49,773 bases of DNA from Eubacterium sp. (lineage in GTDB: Bacteria; Bacillota; Clostridia; Lachnospirales; Lachnospiraceae), in the NCBI GenBank assembly GCA_017406925.1, contig JAFQXO010000013.1:1-49773 (forward strand). Reading direction: 5' to 3'. Positions 28,618 to 36,988 of this stretch are shown here, piece by piece (positions within the stretch are counted from its first letter, which is position 1; every line of letters begins with the position of its first letter). Under the pieces are notes generated by a model, which was not told the DNA's origin, did not search any database, and saw nothing but the letters and a program-made list of their open reading frames with translations. A program made the translations under genes and the position numbers.

Positions 28618-29535
28618 CTAAGCTAAGAATCCGTGGATAATCATCTCTTCCGCTTCCTTTTCAGAAAGCCCCATAGTCATAAGCTTTGTCAGCTGCTCTC
28701 CCGCAATCTTTCCAATTGCAGCCTCATGAATCAATGATGCCTCTACATCGGATGCCGTCAATTGTGGCGTAGCCACAATGGTTGCATCATCCATTATGAT
28801 TGAGTCACACTCTGCATGACCATTACAGTCTGCATTTCCATCTATTTTAATCACCACTTCTTGGTGGCTCTCTTCCTTGGCGACGCCACGACTAATGAGA
28901 TCGCAGTCTGAACCATCACCGTTCATCTCAACTGCCAACTCTGCCTTTGCATTTTGGTCACCTTCTGTGAGAATTTTATCGTGAATGATAATCGAAGCAT
29001 CATCGTCGAGTTTCGCTCTCGTAATGCGAAGCGTGTCATCAATTCCACCAATCTGGGAAGTCTCAAGTTCCATCACGGCACCTTCCTCGAGTTCAATCTC
29101 AGTAGTTGGATTCATCAGACGCTTTCCTCTACCTGTACCCTCACCGTAATGTCGCTCAATATATTTAACGTGGCTATTCTTGCCAACGAAGAATCTATGT
29201 ACACCGTCATGCTTCGAGTCCTCGCCACCGCAGTTTGAAATGCCACAGCCGGCCACGATAGTCACATCGCAATCCTCGCCGATATTGAAGTCATTGTACA
29301 CAACTTCTTTCAATCCACTCTGACTTATAATCACAGGGATGTGTACACTCTGCTTCTTCGTGTGTGGTTTGATGTTAATATCAATACCCTGTACGTCTTC
29401 TTTTGTGACGATGTCAATCTCTGCTGTCGTATTTCGAGCGGCACTTTCGCCGTTACTTCTTATGTTATACGCGCCTACCGGAAGCGCATCTAACTCTGCC
29501 ACTTCCTTCAAGAGGCTCTTTTGAATCTTATCCAT
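28618..29535 (-). CDS. sufB: SufB/SufD-like Fe-S cluster assembly scaffold (short form)
   Basis: This 305-residue SufBD-family protein has the beta-helix core in its middle and C-terminal half. It is much shorter than SufB (about 460-480). Visible features include NIGEDCDVTIVAGCGISNCGG, with two Cys that could be ligands, and the C-terminal helix MGLSEKEAEEMIIHGFL typical of the family. It overlaps the SufC-like gene by 8 bases. With no SufS, SufU or SufD next to it, the pair resembles the minimal two-gene SUF-like type (SmsCB) described in archaea and anaerobes. That assignment is inference. Confidence 0.85.
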   Translation of the reverse strand: MDKIQKSLLKEVAELDALPVGAYNIRSNGESAARNTTAEIDIVTKEDVQGIDINIKPHTKKQSVHIPVIISQSGLKEVVYNDFNIGEDCDVTIVAGCGISNCGGEDSKHDGVHRFFVGKNSHVKYIERHYGEGTGRGKRLMNPTTEIELEEGAVMELETSQIGGIDDTLRITRAKLDDDASIIIHDKILTEGDQNAKAELAVEMNGDGSDCDLISRGVAKEESHQEVVIKIDGNADCNGHAECDSIIMDDATIVATPQLTASDVEASLIHEAAIGKIAGEQLTKLMTMGLSEKEAEEMIIHGFLA

Positions 29536-30235
29536 TAGTAACCTCCTTCTCCAAACGCATCTTTTCTAATACTTCATCTCGCTCACCATAGTCGCGAACC
29601 TTTCCATCTTCAAGATAAATAATCTTATCAGCGATGTTCAAGATTCTCTCCTGATGACTGATAATCATAATCGTACCTTTTGTATCTCTGTAAAGCTTCT
29701 TAAAAACTTTAATTAAGTTTTGGAAACTCCATAGATCTATTCCCGCTTCAGGCTCATCGAAAAGAGTGAGTTCTGTGCCTCTGGCTGCCGCCATAGCAAT
29801 CTCAATACGCTTCATCTCTCCACCTGACAATGTATCATCGATATCACGGTCGATATAGTCCTTTGCGCAAAGTCCAACTTCACTGAGGACATTGCATGCA
29901 CGAGTCAATCTATCCTTCTTCTTTTCTTCCTGATCACCTGTGAGTTCTAAGAGGTCTCTAACTTTAAGTCCCTTAAATGTCACTGGCTGCTGGAACGCAA
30001 AACTAATACCACGATTTGCTCTCTCTGTAATCGAGAGATTCGTGATATCTTCGCCATCCATGAAAACTTTACCTGATGTAGGTTCAATAATTCCCATGAT
30101 AACTTTCAATAAAGTCGACTTACCACTTCCGTTAGGACCTGTGATAGCGACAAATCTATCATCCACCTCGAGATTCACATTATCGAGGATCTTTTTGCCT
30201 TCTATTTCATATGAAATATTTTCAAGCTTTAACAT
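29528..30235 (-). CDS. sufC: SufC-like ABC ATPase of Fe-S cluster assembly
   Basis: The 235-residue soluble ABC ATPase has Walker A GPNGSGKST (about 34-42), signature LSGGEMKR, and Walker B LTLFDEPEAGIDL. The Walker-B region with EAGIDL and the partner gene place it in the SufC family rather than among transporters. It would energise cluster assembly on the scaffold encoded by the overlapping downstream gene. GGGAG lies 5-6 bases before the ATG. Confidence 0.9.
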   Translation of the reverse strand: MLKLENISYEIEGKKILDNVNLEVDDRFVAITGPNGSGKSTLLKVIMGIIEPTSGKVFMDGEDITNLSITERANRGISFAFQQPVTFKGLKVRDLLELTGDQEEKKKDRLTRACNVLSEVGLCAKDYIDRDIDDTLSGGEMKRIEIAMAAARGTELTLFDEPEAGIDLWSFQNLIKVFKKLYRDTKGTIMIISHQERILNIADKIIYLEDGKVRDYGERDEVLEKMRLEKEVTNG

Positions 30236-30296
30236 TTTTTCTCCCAGTTCTTTTTAGTCTTTTTACAACGTTAATATAATAACACAAAACGAGAAT

Positions 30297-30329
30297 AAAA
30301 AAAGACCTGTAGGCTCTAACCTACAGGTC
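30297..30329 (-). terminator. Intrinsic terminator after the secreted 384-residue protein
   Basis: A perfect 10-base stem (GACCTGTAGG/CCTACAGGTC) with a 6-base loop is followed on the minus strand by seven U. It is one of the clearest terminators in the window. Confidence 0.92.
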
Positions 30330-30343
30330 TCAGATAATGTTAT

Positions 30344-31498
30344 TTATCTTTTTTTCTTTCTAGTAATCTTTTTAGTTTTAATTCTCTTCTTCTTGATAAT
30401 ATTCTTAGGACTCATTGCCCATGTGTAGTGTGGCTGATGAACGGTATCATACCAAGCACCAATCTTTTGTCTTATCATGGCACCAAATGCATTGGTGGAA
30501 CCAAAATCAATGAGGATAACCGGAGTCTTCATTCCTGTATAAACCTGTCTTGAATATCCTTTATAGACATTATAAACTTTCAATCTATCTGGATTGTTTA
30601 CGCTATCCTTAATCTCACGGTAAGTTTTTCTAGCAAGTTTGATGAAGTCAGTTACAACCACTTTAACTCTATACTTTTTCTTACCCTTCTTTGCTATAAG
30701 AGTACATCTTCCACCCTTCTTAGCCTTGATTCTTCCAGATTTTTTCTTAATCTTTATAACTTTCTTTCTAGAACTCTTCCACTTAGGTTTCTTAACTCCA
30801 TATGGCTTAGGAGCTTTCGCCTTGCTGCCTTTGGCAACAAACCAATATCCGGAAGTGCAATAAACTCTATATTTAATACTATTACTCCTTGCCAGCTTAA
30901 CAGTAATTACACATGTACCTATATGATGTGGTGTGATGTGAATCATACCTCTACCATCTATAGAATCACTAATCTCAACTGAAGCAGTAGCCACCTTCTT
31001 GTTGCTTGTCTTAACGGAAGCGCCTGCTTTTGCATAATCGCTGGTTCCTGTGTATGAGAAGTTTACAGTTTTTTTGCTATTTACAGTTCCACTTCTCTTG
31101 TTGAGATAAAACTTTCCAAATGCCTTCTTTACGATTTTAACCGAATACTTTCCAGTTCCATAAACTCTCAACTTATAATTGCCTACCGGCAAGTACGCCA
31201 TTATATTTCTAGTTGGAGCATCAACAGATGGGAATACCGCTTTATCGCCTGATAACTTCCAACTAATATCAGCAGAAGTCGAAAGAGTTTCCACAGTGAT
31301 ATACACCTCTGTTCCTGGAGAAACATAGAAGTTATAATAATCACTATCTGTTGAATAGTAAGATGACTTCAATGTATTCGTATATGTGGTACCAAACACA
31401 AGATTCTGTGTCTTTCCTGCATCAGCCTTCTGTGGCATAGCAACAATTCCTGCAAATGCAAGACTGAACGACAAAACTAACGCTAATAATTTTTTCAT
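30344..31498 (-). CDS. Secreted protein with PPC-like and Ig-like domains, very basic
   Basis: This 384-residue protein has a clear signal peptide (1-27, cut near ADA). Residues about 30-125 resemble the bacterial pre-peptidase C-terminal beta domain (STDSDYYNFYVSPGTEVYI, then YLPVGNYKLRVYG). The middle has Ig-like (Big_2-type) strands (TSNKKVATASVEI, KSGRIKAKKGGRCTLIAKKG). The C-terminal part is unrecognised and ends in a Lys/Arg cluster. No catalytic motif is evident. It is a single-gene unit with its own promoter and strong terminator. Confidence 0.85.
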   Translation of the reverse strand: MKKLLALVLSFSLAFAGIVAMPQKADAGKTQNLVFGTTYTNTLKSSYYSTDSDYYNFYVSPGTEVYITVETLSTSADISWKLSGDKAVFPSVDAPTRNIMAYLPVGNYKLRVYGTGKYSVKIVKKAFGKFYLNKRSGTVNSKKTVNFSYTGTSDYAKAGASVKTSNKKVATASVEISDSIDGRGMIHITPHHIGTCVITVKLARSNSIKYRVYCTSGYWFVAKGSKAKAPKPYGVKKPKWKSSRKKVIKIKKKSGRIKAKKGGRCTLIAKKGKKKYRVKVVVTDFIKLARKTYREIKDSVNNPDRLKVYNVYKGYSRQVYTGMKTPVILIDFGSTNAFGAMIRQKIGAWYDTVHQPHYTWAMSPKNIIKKKRIKTKKITRKKKR

Positions 31499-31527
31499 TT
31501 TTCCACCTCCATTCGTTCACTGTAATA

Positions 31528-31549
31528 ATTATATCATAAAAAATGATAT
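31528..31549 (-). promoter_or_regulatory. Extended -10 promoter overlapping a palindrome
   Basis: On the minus strand TGATATAAT forms an extended -10 about 30 bases before the ATG at 31498. Its upstream side belongs to the inverted repeat ATATCAT-N5-ATGATAT (31531-31549), which could be an operator. Confidence 0.5.
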
Positions 31550-31570
31550 AAAATCATAATCACATCTTAT

Positions 31571-31610
31571 AAAAAACATCGAATGTAAATAAATTACATC
31601 CGATGTTTTT
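31571..31610 (-). terminator. Terminator after tsf
   Basis: ACATCGAATGTAA and TTACATCCGATGT pair with one mismatch, flanked by A and U runs on both sides. On the minus strand six U follow the stem. It ends the rpsB-tsf transcript. Confidence 0.8.
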
Positions 31611-31635
31611 ATTATTATTGGCTTCAGCCAATGAT

Positions 31636-32559
31636 TTAGTTCATCTGAGCTGCAACTTCTGCTGCGAAGTCTTCTTCCTTCTTCTCAAGTCCCTCACCAG
31701 TCTCGAATCTTACGAACTTCTTAACTGTGATAGTTCCGCCTGCTTCGTTGCCAACCTGCTCAAGGTACTTCTCAACAGACTGCTTTCCGTCTTCAGCTTT
31801 AACATATACCTGATCCATCAAGCATACTTCCTTGAACTGCTTCTTGATACGTCCCTTGATCATGCCCTCGATAACCTTCTCTGGCTTCTGTGACTCTTTA
31901 GGGTCGTTCATAATCTGAGCCTTGAGGATTTCCTCCTCGTGAGCAATGTAATCATCATCGATTTCATCCTCAGATACAAACTTAGCGTTCATAGCTGCTA
32001 CCTGCATTGCAACATTCTTGAGTGCTTCCTCAACTGCATCGCTCTTAGGAGCATCAGCCTCAACCAAAACACCAATCTTGCCGCCGGCATGGATGTATGA
32101 AACGATTACACCATCTGACTCAAGTTTTTCAAATCTTCTGATGTTCATGTTCTCACCGATTACAGCGATCTGTGAAACAAGCTCATCCTTTACAGTCTTT
32201 GATGTGTCTGCGTTCCAGGCTTCAGCCAATAGTGCATCAACATCTGCTGCGTCTGAATCTATAATCTGCTTTGCAACTGCGCTAACGAAAGTCTGGAACT
32301 TGTCATTCTTTGCCACAAAGTCAGTCTCTGAGTTAACCTCTACGATAGCTGCCTTTCCATCTTCAACCAATGTAGCAACTACACCTTCTGCTGCGATTCT
32401 ACCAGACTTCTTAACAGCTGTAGCCTCGCCATTCTTTCTCAAAACCTCAATAGCTTCTTCCTGATTTCCATCAGTCTCCACAAGAGCTTTCTTACAAGCC
32501 ATTACTCCAGCGCCTGTAGCTTCTCTCAACTCTTTAACCATTGCTGCTGTAATATCCAT
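31636..32559 (-). CDS. tsf: Translation elongation factor Ts
   Basis: EF-Ts regenerates EF-Tu-GTP. The 307-residue protein has an N-terminal UBA domain (ITAAMVKELREATGAGVMACKKAL), the two signature regions with NSETDFVAKN and HAGGKIGVLVE, and a full dimerisation region. AGGAGG lies before the ATG. It is 27 bases downstream of rpsB, the usual pair. The pair is not followed by pyrH here, because a terminator and about 10 kb of other genes intervene. Confidence 0.98.
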   Translation of the reverse strand: MDITAAMVKELREATGAGVMACKKALVETDGNQEEAIEVLRKNGEATAVKKSGRIAAEGVVATLVEDGKAAIVEVNSETDFVAKNDKFQTFVSAVAKQIIDSDAADVDALLAEAWNADTSKTVKDELVSQIAVIGENMNIRRFEKLESDGVIVSYIHAGGKIGVLVEADAPKSDAVEEALKNVAMQVAAMNAKFVSEDEIDDDYIAHEEEILKAQIMNDPKESQKPEKVIEGMIKGRIKKQFKEVCLMDQVYVKAEDGKQSVEKYLEQVGNEAGGTITVKKFVRFETGEGLEKKEEDFAAEVAAQMN

Positions 32560-32586
32560 AATAGTTTTCCTCCTATATAATCTAAA

Positions 32587-33486
32587 TTATTCTGCGTCTG
32601 CCTCTGCAGCGTCTTCCTCTACGTCAGCATCTGCTGATGCCTCAGCCTCAACTTCATCTGCCACTTCCTGCTCTGTCTTCTCTTCATCAGTCTCTGGAGT
32701 GTCATCTTCAGCTTTTTCCTCGGCAACATCCTCTTTTGCTTCCTCAGCCTTAGGAGCCTCAGTCTCATCATCATACTCGTCGTCATATTCGCCGTCATAT
32801 GATGCACCCTGATTTGCTTCGATAACTGCATCCGCCATAGTTGAAACGATAAGGTTAACCGCACGGATAGCATCATCGTTACCTGGGATGATATAATCTA
32901 AATCTTCTGGATCACAGTTAGTATCAGCGATACCAATCAATGTGATTCCAAGTGAATGTGCTTCCTGCACACAAATCTTTTCTTTCTTAGGATCTACTAC
33001 AAAGATAGCATCTGGAATACGCTTCATATCTTTGATACCACCCAAGTTACGCTCGAGCTTAGCCCATTCCTTCTTAAGGTTAACAACTTCCTTCTTAGGA
33101 AGAACGTCGAAAGTACCATCTTCTGACATTCTCTCGATGTCCTTAAGTCTTCTAATTCTTGACTGCATAGTCTTGAAGTTAGTAAGAGTACCACCGAGCC
33201 ATCTCTCGTTAACGTAGAACATTCCACATCTCTCAGCCTCTGTCTTTACAGCTTCCTGAGCCTGCTTCTTTGTTCCTACAAAGAGAATAGTGCCGCCCTC
33301 TGCGGCAATGTCTGATACTGCCTTGTACGCATTGTCTACCATACCAACTGACTTCTGCAAGTCAATGATATAGATGCCATTACGCTCTGTGTAGATATAT
33401 GGAGCCATTTTAGGGTTCCATCTACGTGTCTGGTGTCCAAAGTGAACACCTGCCTCTAGTAACTGTTTCATTGAAATAACGCTCAT
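32587..33486 (-). CDS. rpsB: 30S ribosomal protein S2 with long acidic tail
   Basis: Residues 1 to about 226 are a standard S2 ([17 protein letters not shown], then [12 protein letters not shown] and [11 protein letters not shown]). The remaining 70 or so residues are almost entirely Glu, Asp, Ala, Lys and Thr. This strongly acidic, probably disordered tail brings the protein to 299 residues, against about 240-255 in most bacteria. AGGAGG is placed ideally before the ATG. The promoter and a structured leader lie upstream. Confidence 0.98.
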   Translation of the reverse strand: MSVISMKQLLEAGVHFGHQTRRWNPKMAPYIYTERNGIYIIDLQKSVGMVDNAYKAVSDIAAEGGTILFVGTKKQAQEAVKTEAERCGMFYVNERWLGGTLTNFKTMQSRIRRLKDIERMSEDGTFDVLPKKEVVNLKKEWAKLERNLGGIKDMKRIPDAIFVVDPKKEKICVQEAHSLGITLIGIADTNCDPEDLDYIIPGNDDAIRAVNLIVSTMADAVIEANQGASYDGEYDDEYDDETEAPKAEEAKEDVAEEKAEDDTPETDEEKTEQEVADEVEAEASADADVEEDAAEADAE

Positions 33487-33600
33487 TTTACTTACCTCCT
33501 GGTTTTATTATTTAATCTTCCACCTGCTTCACCGTGTCAGGAAACCCCGAGCCAGGGCACCGTCCTCACACTCCACAGATGTGTTTAGTGCAACTCGGTT
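33487..33600 (-). promoter_or_regulatory. Structured 5' leader of rpsB (candidate autoregulatory RNA)
   Basis: Between the promoter and the rpsB start, minus-strand RNA can form a nested stem (CCGAG with CTCGG, GCAC with GTGC, CACA with TGTG) and a second hairpin (TTCC with GGAA enclosing CCTG with CAGG) just before the ribosome site. Ribosomal-protein operons often carry leaders bound by their own product, so an S2-responsive leader is a reasonable guess. The predicted start of transcription would trim part of the outermost stem, which weakens that helix. Confidence 0.45.
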
Positions 33601-33629
33601 ATGATAGCACAAAACCTTGCTTAAAGCAA
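33601..33629 (-). promoter_or_regulatory. Promoter of rpsB-tsf, embedded in the topA terminator
   Basis: On the minus strand TTGCTT, a 17-base spacer and TATCAT. The -35 lies inside the stem-loop that ends topA. Confidence 0.6.
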
Positions 33630-33635
33630 GGTTTT
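33611..33635 (-). terminator. Hairpin after topA
   Basis: AAAACCTTGC and GCAAGGTTTT form a perfect 10-base stem with a 5-base loop, 10 bases past the topA stop. Only the four U of the stem itself serve as U tract. Confidence 0.65.
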
Positions 33636-33645
33636 GAAATAGTGT

Positions 33646-35715
33646 TTATTCGTCTTTTTTCTCGATGATTTCTACGTATCCACACTCTGGATCAGCACAT
33701 GCCAGTTTCTTTCCTTTCTCTACCATATAGCCTCCACACTCTGGACACTTCTCGGTAGATGGCTTTTGCCATGACATGAATTCGCAGTCTGGATTGTCGA
33801 TACATCCATAATATGTACGTCCCTTTCTAGTTCTTCTATAGACAACGTCTTTGCCACACTTAGGACAAGGAACGCCTACCTTTTCTAGATAAGGTTTCGT
33901 ATTTCTACAATCTGGGAAGCCTGGACATGCGAGGAACTTTCCGTATGGTCCATACTTGATAACCATTCTGCGTCCACACTCTTCGCAAATCTCATCTGAC
34001 TCCTCATCTGCTATCTCTATCTTTTCCAGTTCTTCCTCTGCAGTTTTAACCTGCTTTTCAAGATCTGGGTAGAAGTTTCTGATGATATCCTTCCACTGCA
34101 TCTTGCCGTTTTCAACGGCATCAAGGAGTGACTCCATATTGGCCGTGAATGATGGGTCAACTATCACAGAAAACATTTCTTTCATTACATTGTTTACAGC
34201 CTGACCAATCTCAGTCACATAAAGATTTTTCTTTTCCTTAGTCACATAGCGTCTAGCAATAATCGTACTAATCGTTGGCGCATATGTACTTGGACGTCCA
34301 ATGCCCTGCTCCTCTAATGCTTTTACCAATGCTGCCTCAGTAAAGTGTGCAGGTGGCTGTGTAAAGTGCTGGTTCTCTTCGAACTCTACAAAGTTTAGTT
34401 CATCGCCCTTCTCGAGTTTGGCAATCACCTTGTCGGTAGACACCTTCTCCTCTTTCTGAACATAGACTTTCATAAAACCGTCGAAGTCGACTTTAGAAGT
34501 AGCTGCTCTAAACTCATACTCTCCGGCAGTAATTCTCGCATTGATAGTTTCATACTTCGCATTGTCCATACGACTTGCGAGGAATCTCTTCCATATAAGT
34601 TGATAAAGTCTGAACTGATCTCTCGAGAGCTGGCTCTTCACCTCGTCAGGTGTGATGTTCACATCTGTAGGTCTGATGGCTTCGTGCGCATCCTGGATCT
34701 TCTTAGAAGAAGACTTCTTTCCTGCGCCCTTCGCCAAATACTGTTCGCCATAGTTCTCCTCGATGAAAGCCTTCGCCTGAGCTGCAGCTGTATCTGATAC
34801 ACGAGTCGAATCAGTTCTTAAATATGTAATAAGACCAACTGTACCACGCTTTTTCAAATCCACACCTTCGTATAGTTGCTGCGCAATACGCATAGTCTTC
34901 TGTGTCGAAAAATTAAGAGCCTTTGATGCTTCCTGCTGCATTGTGGATGTTGTAAAAGGGAGTGGCGCTTTGCGAGTTCTACTTCCGTGTTTCACAGTAG
35001 ATACACTAAAATCACTGCCCTTTAACTCCTCAATGATTTCATCGAGCTGCTCTTTTCCTGTAATTTCAACTTTTCCATTTTTATCGCCGTAAAAACTAGC
35101 CTTAAAATCTTTCTTGCCATTGTTTAATACGACATCCATATCCCAATATTCCTGTGGAATAAATGAGTCTATCTCTTCTTCTCTGTCGCATACCATCTTC
35201 AACGCAACTGACTGAACGCGACCTGCTGATAGGCCTCGCTTAATCTTTTGCCAAAGCAATGGACTGATAGAATACCCCACAACTCTGTCGAGCACACGTC
35301 TTGCCTGCTGCGCATCTACGAGATCCATATCTATCTCTTTTGGATTCTTAAGTGATTCCTTGATAGCATCCTTAGTAATCTCATTGAATGTAATGCGGTA
35401 TGTGGTCTTTGGATCTAACTTCATAGCATTAAATAGATGCCATGATATAGCTTCACCTTCGCGGTCAGGGTCGGTAGCGAGATACACTTTCTTCGCTTTC
35501 TTCGCATGACGCTTAAGTTCAGCCAGTTTCTCACCCTTACCACGGATAGTAATATATTTAGGCTCGTAGTCGTTCTCAACGTCCACGCCCATCGTGCTTT
35601 TAGGAAGATCGCGAACGTGACCATTTGATGCAATCACATCATAATTCTTTCCCAAAAACTTTTTAATCGTTTTAACTTTTGTTGGTGACTCCACTATTAC
35701 AAGATTATTTGTCAT
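33646..35715 (-). CDS. topA: DNA topoisomerase I
   Basis: This type IA topoisomerase relaxes negative supercoils. I start it at 35715 (MTNNLVIVESPTK), where AAGGGG lies 8 bases upstream; the open frame extends 9 codons further without a ribosome site. It has 689 residues. The Toprim domain (VIVESPTK, DPDREGEAISWH) and the active-site Tyr region (GLITYLRTDSTR) are visible. Three C-terminal four-Cys zinc ribbons follow (CEECGRR, CPKCGKD, CPECGGY). A consensus promoter stands upstream. Confidence 0.98.
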   Translation of the reverse strand: MTNNLVIVESPTKVKTIKKFLGKNYDVIASNGHVRDLPKSTMGVDVENDYEPKYITIRGKGEKLAELKRHAKKAKKVYLATDPDREGEAISWHLFNAMKLDPKTTYRITFNEITKDAIKESLKNPKEIDMDLVDAQQARRVLDRVVGYSISPLLWQKIKRGLSAGRVQSVALKMVCDREEEIDSFIPQEYWDMDVVLNNGKKDFKASFYGDKNGKVEITGKEQLDEIIEELKGSDFSVSTVKHGSRTRKAPLPFTTSTMQQEASKALNFSTQKTMRIAQQLYEGVDLKKRGTVGLITYLRTDSTRVSDTAAAQAKAFIEENYGEQYLAKGAGKKSSSKKIQDAHEAIRPTDVNITPDEVKSQLSRDQFRLYQLIWKRFLASRMDNAKYETINARITAGEYEFRAATSKVDFDGFMKVYVQKEEKVSTDKVIAKLEKGDELNFVEFEENQHFTQPPAHFTEAALVKALEEQGIGRPSTYAPTISTIIARRYVTKEKKNLYVTEIGQAVNNVMKEMFSVIVDPSFTANMESLLDAVENGKMQWKDIIRNFYPDLEKQVKTAEEELEKIEIADEESDEICEECGRRMVIKYGPYGKFLACPGFPDCRNTKPYLEKVGVPCPKCGKDVVYRRTRKGRTYYGCIDNPDCEFMSWQKPSTEKCPECGGYMVEKGKKLACADPECGYVEIIEKKDE

Positions 35716-35774
35716 AATGTTTCCCCTTTTAAATTTTCGCAAAAGATAAGCGAATTTTGTTGTAAACGTAAAAC

Positions 35775-35804
35775 ACTATACAACAGATAAAAAACTTTTG
35801 TCAA
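35775..35804 (-). promoter_or_regulatory. Strong promoter of topA
   Basis: On the minus strand a perfect TTGACA, an 18-base spacer and TATAGT, about 60 bases upstream of the topA start. Confidence 0.85.
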
Positions 35805-35875
35805 GAAAAATGTCTTTTTCATACACACCTCTTAGTCCAATTATTATAATCAAATTTTTTCCATTATTTTATTTG

Positions 35876-36043
35876 TTATTTATCGAAACTTTTAAAATTT
35901 ATGGCTTCCGCCAAATAGTTTTTCGAAATCTGCTCATCTGCAAACATCTCGCTCTGTGCAGTTACATCGATTCCTGTCTGGATAGTAACCGTATTTACAA
36001 CGGTTCCCTCCAACGTACGTATAAATATCTTGTTATAAAAAAT
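35876..36043 (-). pseudogene. Possible gene remnant, C-terminal fragment
   Basis: The gap between topA and the kinase gene (35743-36163) has one protein-like open frame of 55 codons. It reads like folded protein (TVVNTVTIQTGIDVTAQSEM, then FADEQISKNYLAEAINF) and ends in TAA. It has no ATG or GTG near its 5' end and no ribosome site, and it begins just after a terminator hairpin. It is most simply the tail of a lost gene. Chance is possible. The rest of the gap holds only the topA promoter and two hairpins. Confidence 0.3.
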
Positions 36044-36069
36044 TTAAAGGGTGTGCAAAATGCACACCC
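36040..36069 (-). terminator. Second terminator hairpin downstream of the kinase gene
   Basis: GGGTGTGC and GCACACCC form a perfect 8-base stem, followed on the minus strand by TTTAAATTTTTT. Confidence 0.6.
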
Positions 36070-36092
36070 CTATTTTATATGTAGAAACTCAT

Positions 36093-36118
36093 AAAAATGA
36101 GCATTCGTAGATGCTCAT
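36093..36118 (-). terminator. Terminator of the P-loop kinase gene
   Basis: ATGAGCAT and ATGCTCAT pair with a 6-base loop, followed on the minus strand by TTTT. It lies 45 bases past the stop of the kinase gene, 24 bases before the second hairpin. Confidence 0.7.
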
Positions 36119-36163
36119 TTCTACACGCTATTATGTTTTCACTGGCTCACAAACTGGAATTTA

Positions 36164-36673
36164 TCAGTTCACTTTCAAAATATACGAAGCTATAAGTTCT
36201 GCCGTTTCTTCCTCTGCCTTCTCTGTGTTATCTATAAACAACTGGAACTTAGACTTATTTCTTCTGAACCATCCGTTATATTCAATATGCGGTCTTATTA
36301 TTTCATCAGAAGTAAACCCTCTCTCGGCCGGTCTTGCTTTAAGTCTTTGTTCAATAACATCATCACTTGGGCATAATGCAATCCAATGTGTTGTCTCAAT
36401 TTCCTCTGGTACATCTATTTTTTGAAAGTAATCTATTGGATTCAGACAGCTTACATAAATCAGATTCTTTCCTTCTGCCATTTTCGTAGCACATCTCAAA
36501 GTATCTTCATTATATTTTGATTCATTTTCAGTTCCGGCATAATCCCACCAGTTCAGACCAACCTCGTCACCATCAACAGGCACATACAGTTCATTTGTTA
36601 ACCTTTTTGATAAATAATCCTTCATTGTTGATTTTCCAGCTCCGCAGGTTCCTGTTATAACAAATAATTTCAC
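36164..36673 (-). CDS. P-loop nucleoside/nucleotide kinase-like protein
   Basis: The 169-residue protein starts with a Walker A motif, TGTCGAGKST (about 7-16), in the position expected for adenylate-kinase-like and AAA_18/AAA_33 kinases. A lid-like Arg-rich segment (EQRLKARPAERGF) follows near residue 113. The substrate cannot be named. The start is GTG, with AGGAGG seven bases upstream. It has its own terminators. It marks the left part of the accessory region. Confidence 0.8.
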   Translation of the reverse strand: MKLFVITGTCGAGKSTMKDYLSKRLTNELYVPVDGDEVGLNWWDYAGTENESKYNEDTLRCATKMAEGKNLIYVSCLNPIDYFQKIDVPEEIETTHWIALCPSDDVIEQRLKARPAERGFTSDEIIRPHIEYNGWFRRNKSKFQLFIDNTEKAEEETAELIASYILKVN

Positions 36674-36729
36674 CTTGTTACCTCCTGTTTCATATTCATA
36701 AACTTGAATTTATTTTTCATCAAAAAACT

Positions 36730-36819
36730 CTATTTCTTCTCCCAGCGGTCCAAAGCAAAATGCTTTTCAATCTTTTCACTTATGTACTCACTACCTATTG
36801 ATCCAAAATCATCAAACAT
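36730..36819 (-). CDS. Short ORF of 29 residues, unknown
   Basis: The ATG at 36819 is preceded by GAAAGGA, nine bases upstream. The peptide begins MFDDFGSIGSEYISEK and ends in Lys-Lys. It lies behind a TATAAT box and upstream of the kinase gene, so it may be a leader peptide or the relic of a longer gene. No family is recognised. Confidence 0.35.
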   Translation of the reverse strand: MFDDFGSIGSEYISEKIEKHFALDRWEKK

Positions 36820-36856
36820 AACTTATATCCTTTCTTCTCTTTACCTTATGGTATTA

Positions 36857-36884
36857 ATTATAACAAAACAACTGTCCTTTCAAA
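36857..36884 (-). promoter_or_regulatory. Candidate promoter for the short ORF and kinase gene
   Basis: On the minus strand TATAAT is preceded by TTTGAA at 16 bases. The -35 sits in the loop of a perfect hairpin (AACTGTCC/GGACAGTT, 36870-36893) that may act as terminator for the 217-residue gene upstream. Confidence 0.45.
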
Positions 36885-36988
36885 GGGACAGTTGCATTTT
36901 TATTACACCTATTAATATTCATTTTTTGAAAACTATATCTTTATATTTAATCGTTCAGCTATTCTTTGTTTGTTTTACTAATTTTTCT

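Noticed and set aside
35798-36094. 98-codon plus-strand frame upstream of topA
   Set aside because: It runs over the topA promoter region and a terminator hairpin, and its Phe/Ile/Leu/Cys-rich composition looks random.
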